In this document: positions 59,481 to 64,000 of the stretch, piece by piece | Layout: every line of letters starts with the position of its first letter | Numbering within the stretch: the stretch's first letter is position 1 | NCBI RefSeq assembly: GCF_031877795.1 | Contig: NC_133938.1 | Coordinates: 12,122,920 to 12,186,919, forward strand | Direction: 5' to 3' | Source of the DNA: Strix aluco | Lineage: Eukaryota > Chordata > Aves > Strigiformes > Strigidae | DNA: 64,000 nt | Notes under the pieces: generated by a model | Told to the model about the DNA's origin: nothing | Databases searched by the model: none | Seen by the model: the letters and a program-made list of their open reading frames with translations, nothing else | Position numbers and translations under genes: made by a program

Positions 59481-62289
59481 CTTCACCTACCCTAGCAGTA
59501 CTGGTGGTGCCAGCATGCACTGGGAGTGGTGGGGACAGCGGGGATGGAGGGAACCTCTGGGTGCTTTTGGTCCAAGGATGGACAGAGATAAATCCAGGCA
59601 GGCAGGAGAGGGATGAAGAAGGATTGCTGCAGACCCAGAGCCCAAATCCTGCCCTCCATTTCACTGGGGCTGCAGCCATTTCTGGGGATGGAGAGGGGCT
59701 GCCTCAGAGCAACGATCAAGTTTTGAAGCTTCGTGCCATAAGCATGATCCCCAGGAAGCTCACAAGCTCACCCACATGTGTGCGGCACTGGCAGAGCCGC
59801 AGCCGGTCGAGTGAGAGCCACAGCTCTGGCAGAGTCTGTGCCTGGCTGCCCGTGTCCCCCAGGGTGGCACCTGCATCCGAAAAGATGGAGGAAGATCCTT
59901 GTCACAGCCTTCAATCCCTGAGCTTTCTGCAAGGCTGGCGGGGTGGCAGGTTCCTGGGAGGGGAGGCTCTCACAAGGTTTTGCTTCCAAGGGGACCTGGT
60001 TGCCATTTGCAAGCGGTGAAGTAGCAGGGAAGTGCCCTAGGGGAGGAATTAGGGGGAAGCCTGAGGTTTCCCAGCCCCAGCACGAACACCCCACTCTCCT
60101 CCTCTCTCCCTGGGTGACCCTGGTGTGGCAACCCCCATTTGCTCCTGCCCTAAGCTCTGTAGGAAGCAGGTAGAAGGGGTACTGCCATCCCATGAGTGTG
60201 GTCCCAAAGCAGAGACCACCACTCTGAGGTGAAGGATCCCTGGGACCCCCAGCTGCGGGGGGCGATGCTGGGAGATGGGGATGCTCCTCTCCACCTGCTC
60301 CAGCACACTGTGCTGCTGGGGCTGGAGCCCAGCAACCTGCCCAGAGGATGCCTGGGGATAAGTGTCCCCCAGCCAGACAGTGTCCAGGGGTGGCCGTTGG
60401 CTGCTTGTCCCTGAGCTGAGCTGTTGCACGGCCACAGCTGGGCGTGAGGCAGGAGCAGCCAGCACACCCCTCCCTGCCTCCCGGCCCCGCAGTGGCTGCG
60501 GCGCTGGAGCGGAGCCGGCCAGGCGTGCAGCACTTCGCCAGCAGCACAAGGTGCACAGCGGGGCCAGGATCCACCCAGCCCGTGGCAGAGTAGGAGGGTC
60601 CTTGGCAGATGAGGTGCTACTTTAAAATCCACAGCCGAGCCGGCTCCCTGCCCAACCTCGGCGCGTGTTCAGGCTACAGGCAAACAGCCCCAAGCCCAAA
60701 CCCAACCTCTAGCGGCCTCCATTTTCCCCAGCTCCATCTTCCCTGCCACACCTCAGTCCCGCTCTGCCGCTACCTCCCACGTGCCAGCAAGGGGCTCGGC
60801 GCAGGCGCAGTGTCCCGTGACTCCCCGGGGACCACGCAGCCCCACTGGCACATGTCCCAGCGCAGAAAGGAAAATAAGGTTCAGATGTCACCTCCCCAGT
60901 CAGGAGAGGAAAAAATCTTTCCAACAAAACACGCTTTTAATTCCTCACTGAGCATACCCGGTGTCAGAGTCCCAGCCACCCAGATTCCTGGCCAAACAGG
61001 GAATTTTCCACCTACATCAAAGCGGAGCTGTGTGGTTTTGCAGGGACGGACATGGAGGCCATGCCCTGCGCACCTGACCGCCTGTCTCCTTGTTTTGCAA
61101 AGTGGCGGTGACTGTGAGGCACTGTGCAGGACCCCCCGAGGTCCCCTGCTCCCCACCATGCGGTTCAGTCTCTCCTGCCCCCCCCGGAACCCTGTGCACT
61201 GGGGACTCAGGGGATTTTCCCAGGACCAATGGCCCTAAAGCCATCTCCCCTCACAGAAATGTGGAATGCATGAGGCCTGACTGAACTCATGGCACATGTG
61301 AGGGTGAGGAGGCTGCTGGAGCAGGGGGCCCAAGGCATGGCTGAGCCCACACCATGGAGTAGGGATAATCAGGGGTGTTGGAGAGGGGATCTCCATATGT
61401 TTAGAGTTGTAAGACCACCCTGGTCCCACTGCTGCCCCCCATGCATGTCCCCACATCCTTCCTTCTGCTCTGGGGCTGGGGCTGCTGGGGGGCAGGGGGA
61501 GTTTCTGCAGGGCCGCAGTGAGGCTCTGTGGGGCTGTGGAACTCTCCATGGAGCTGGGGCGCTCTTCAGGGCTGGTTTTTGGGCTGCCTCTGGGGCAGTG
61601 GACAAGGGACCATGTGCCCAGACCCACATCCCAGGCACTCCCCACACCAAGCCCTTTGCGGACCCTACCCTCACAGGCTTACCCCCCAGGGGTGGGGGGT
61701 AAGGAGCCATGGGGCAGTGGGCAGCTCCCACCCTCTGCCCAAGGGAAGAGCCAGAGCAGCTTAGGGGACAGGTATGGGGTGGGGATGTTGGGTGGCACAA
61801 GATGTCCTGGGGCCAGTAGAGTAGCACTGGAATGATGCTGAGAGGAGGACGAAAGCCTTCCTTGCTGCCCCAGGGTGTCAGGGGCTGCCACATCCCAGTG
61901 GGACTGTGGCCCAGCCTCGCTCAGAGCACTTGGGATGCTCCTAAAGTGACCCAAATCCAGGTTTGACCCAGTGAGTCTGCTCCAGCTCACCTGGTGCAAA
62001 TGGGGCCACAGCAGGCACAGGGGCTTAGGGCATGCTGGAGCTTGGGGGACACCGGCGGAGCTCTGGCCATGCCTGGTCACCTCCTGCAGACCACCCCTGC
62101 CCTGGATGAGGGATCACCTCCCCCAGTTCCCCTGGGTGAGAGTTTGGTGGATGCACCTTCCCATTAGCCCAATCTGATGCACTTCAAAGCCGAGAGCAGA
62201 GCCAAGCTCCAAGCCCTGGAGCAGGAGCCTCCTGCCCTGAGGACATTAGTGGCAGGCAGGGGGACATGTGGGCAGCCCGGGCTGGCAGT

Positions 62290-62530
62290 GGTGATGGTGG
62301 GAGATTCCTCCGGGAATCTGCACTTCCCATAAAGGGGCTGGTTCCGGGAAGGTATTGAGGCAGCAATGTCCTGCATCTGAGGCATCAATGGGACGATTAC
62401 GGGGCCACTCAAGCTGCCTGGGAACCTTTTTGTCTCCAGCCAAGTCTGCTTCCACCCGTCGGTGATTTTGGGATTCTTCTCCCCTCCAAGTCCACAATTG
62501 CAGGGTCATTTGCATCTAAAATGGGAGCTG
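62290..62530. promoter_or_regulatory. Candidate element with octamer motif
   Basis: Includes CCGGGAATCTGC, ACTTCCCATAAAG, GGTTCCGGGAAGG and a perfect POU octamer ATTTGCAT at about 62509. It stands out from the GC-rich surroundings. Function is inferred. Confidence 0.3.
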
Positions 62531-64000
62531 GGCCCTTTAGCAGCTTGTCTACTCCTGATAGCGGGGTTTGGGGGGGGGGCTGGGTGCCTGCTCGGGCACT
62601 AAACCCACTGATGCAATCAGCGGGGCCCGAGGCTTCTGCATATCAAAGGTCCCGGGCTCTCTTATAGCAGCCTCCCGGCCACAAAACCTCCCCTCCACCA
62701 CCTTTCATCACTGCCAGGGTGGCTGTCACACTGCTCCTGGGAGCCCCTGGATGTGGGGAAGCCCAAGGAGAAGGGATGGAGAAGGGCCACCAGCCCTCCC
62801 CAGGTGCTGGGATGGGGCCATCACTGCACCCTTGCCTGTAGCCCTCTCCAGCACTCCGCTGCTGAGGTTTCCCTCCCCACAGGGCTGCATGGAGGAGATT
62901 CTGTTCCCATGCAGGTTGTGGAGGAACGTGGCTGTGGACAGGCTGGGGAGGGGGGCCACAGCCCCCGCCGCCCGCCCAGGGGTGCCATGGGGCCAGCGCA
63001 GGGCAGGAGCACCCACAAACACTGTGACTCACGTGTGGAGTTACTAACAACATCCGAAAGGAAACTGGCTGGGGCAGCCCTGGCCCACATTCCCTGCACC
63101 AGGGAGTGGCACTGTCCTCATCCCGCTGCGTCCTTAGGGAAAGGACCGGCAGCCCCGGTGCCACGTACCGGCAGGGAGAGCGCAGCTCAGCATGCGCCTA
63201 ACGGGGTGCCAGGCACTGGAGGCTGGGCTGGGTGGGACGGCCAGCACCCCAGCGTGGCCTGTCTGTGGCTGCTGCATCCCCCAAGGCATACTTCCCTCCT
63301 TGCCTATCCTCTCTGCAGCCCCCAGGGGCCCCTCAGAGCACCTTTCCTGGGTATAGAGAGGACATTGCCCCACTGCCCATGGTGACATCACCCTGCACCT
63401 GCAGGTGGGACAGACCTGAGCCATGTCCACATCTGGAGGGATGCGCTGGGTGCTGCCACACCACAGGCTGGTGGCCCTATGTCTCCTGCTCAGGAGGACC
63501 CTAGAGCCCCCTCAGGTCACTGCATAAGCCTTGACATAGGCAGGTGCTGGAGACCAAGCCCTGTCTGGATGGGGTCCTGGCTACAGCTCTCCTAGTGTCC
63601 ACCTACAGGAGTGTCCCAGGTCCGCCGGAGGGACGGCGCAGTGCTCCTGGAGGGACACAAGGACGCCTACGCAGTGGTGCTGGCTGCGCTGGCTTGGCGC
63701 CGTCTGGGGCGCTGGCCCACAACTCCTGGCCGGCAGTTGCCCCTCCTGGCAAACACAGCTGCTTCCCCATCCTTCTCAGTACCCTGCTGGTGGCGCCAGT
63801 GCCAGGGACTGTTGCCATATGGTGCTGATGTGTACACAGTGTCTGGGTATGCACAGTGTGGCAGGAACGCTTGCACGGGGGGCTGCCCAGCCTCAGGGGG
63901 ACCCAAAACACCCCAACTGTCTGCATCCTTTTGCAAGGAGCAAGGTGGGGGTCATCAGGTGCCTGCACAAGGGATGGGGCCCCACTGCTGCCTGCCCCAT

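Larger units (their letters stand above)
52361..64000. other. Gene-free flank upstream of KLF17
   Basis: 11.6 kb with no recognised coding exon. From human synteny SLC6A9 should lie further right on the + strand; I looked for its conserved GNWGNQIEFVL-type exon and did not find it. The sequence alternates GC-rich stretches with AT-rich blocks (53465-53660, 53850-54175, 55270-55400, 56545-56770, 57535-57900, 58660-58930, 59200-59480 and 62290-62530) that may be regulatory. Confidence 0.6.

Noticed and set aside
52361-64000. Search for SLC6A9 first exons expected from synteny
   Set aside because: No match to conserved N-terminal or first transmembrane residues was found in any frame; the gene probably starts beyond the window.
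1-64000. CRISPR arrays, tRNA/rRNA genes, viral or toxin genes
   Set aside because: No regularly spaced repeats, no cloverleaf-type sequence and no recognisable viral or toxin proteins were seen.

Overview
The window looks like a piece of a bird (at least sauropsid) nuclear chromosome. It holds spliced vertebrate genes with GT-AG introns, CpG islands at promoters, very few interspersed repeats, and CR1 LINE 3' ends of the avian/reptilian type as the only clear transposons. Three genes are recognised. Their order and orientation match human 1p34 (ERI3, then DMAP1, then KLF17, with SLC6A9 expected beyond KLF17), so this is a conserved synteny block. No prokaryotic features, tRNAs, rRNAs or CRISPR arrays were seen.

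Layout. 1-5359 is the last intron of ERI3 (+ strand). It is GC-rich and interrupted by sharply bounded AT-rich blocks that look like conserved non-coding elements. 5360-5442 is the terminal ERI3 coding exon, followed by a 3' UTR of about 1.5 kb ending at an AATAAA at 6955-6960. DMAP1 lies tail-to-tail with ERI3 on the - strand. Ten coding exons between 41901 and 8931 were mapped, giving a 446-codon frame; a likely non-coding first exon and an ETS-type CpG-island promoter lie near 42.3-42.4 kb. DMAP1 introns are large (one of 12.1 kb), and they hold most of the recognisable repeats plus several AT-rich candidate regulatory blocks. 42.4-48.6 kb is intergenic. KLF17 (- strand, three coding exons, 52132-49836, 414 aa) has a CpG-island promoter with two CCAAT boxes and a CACCC-type KLF site. 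Its 3' UTR reaches a double AATAAA at about 48.65 kb. 52.4-64 kb is gene-free as far as I can see and holds further AT-rich candidate enhancer blocks.

Roles. ERI3 is a DEDDh 3'-5' exonuclease; only its C-terminus is present. DMAP1 is a SANT-domain subunit of TIP60/NuA4 and SRCAP chromatin complexes. KLF17 is a three-zinc-finger transcription factor of the KLF1/2/4/17 group; here it retains an acidic LDFIL activation motif, two SUMO consensus sites and a TPPxSP motif. The most notable sequence-level observation is an in-frame TGA at the third codon of the last DMAP1 exon, at a site where human DMAP1 has Arg. The codons after it still read as the family's serine/lysine tail. No novel defence-like or mobile system was found.
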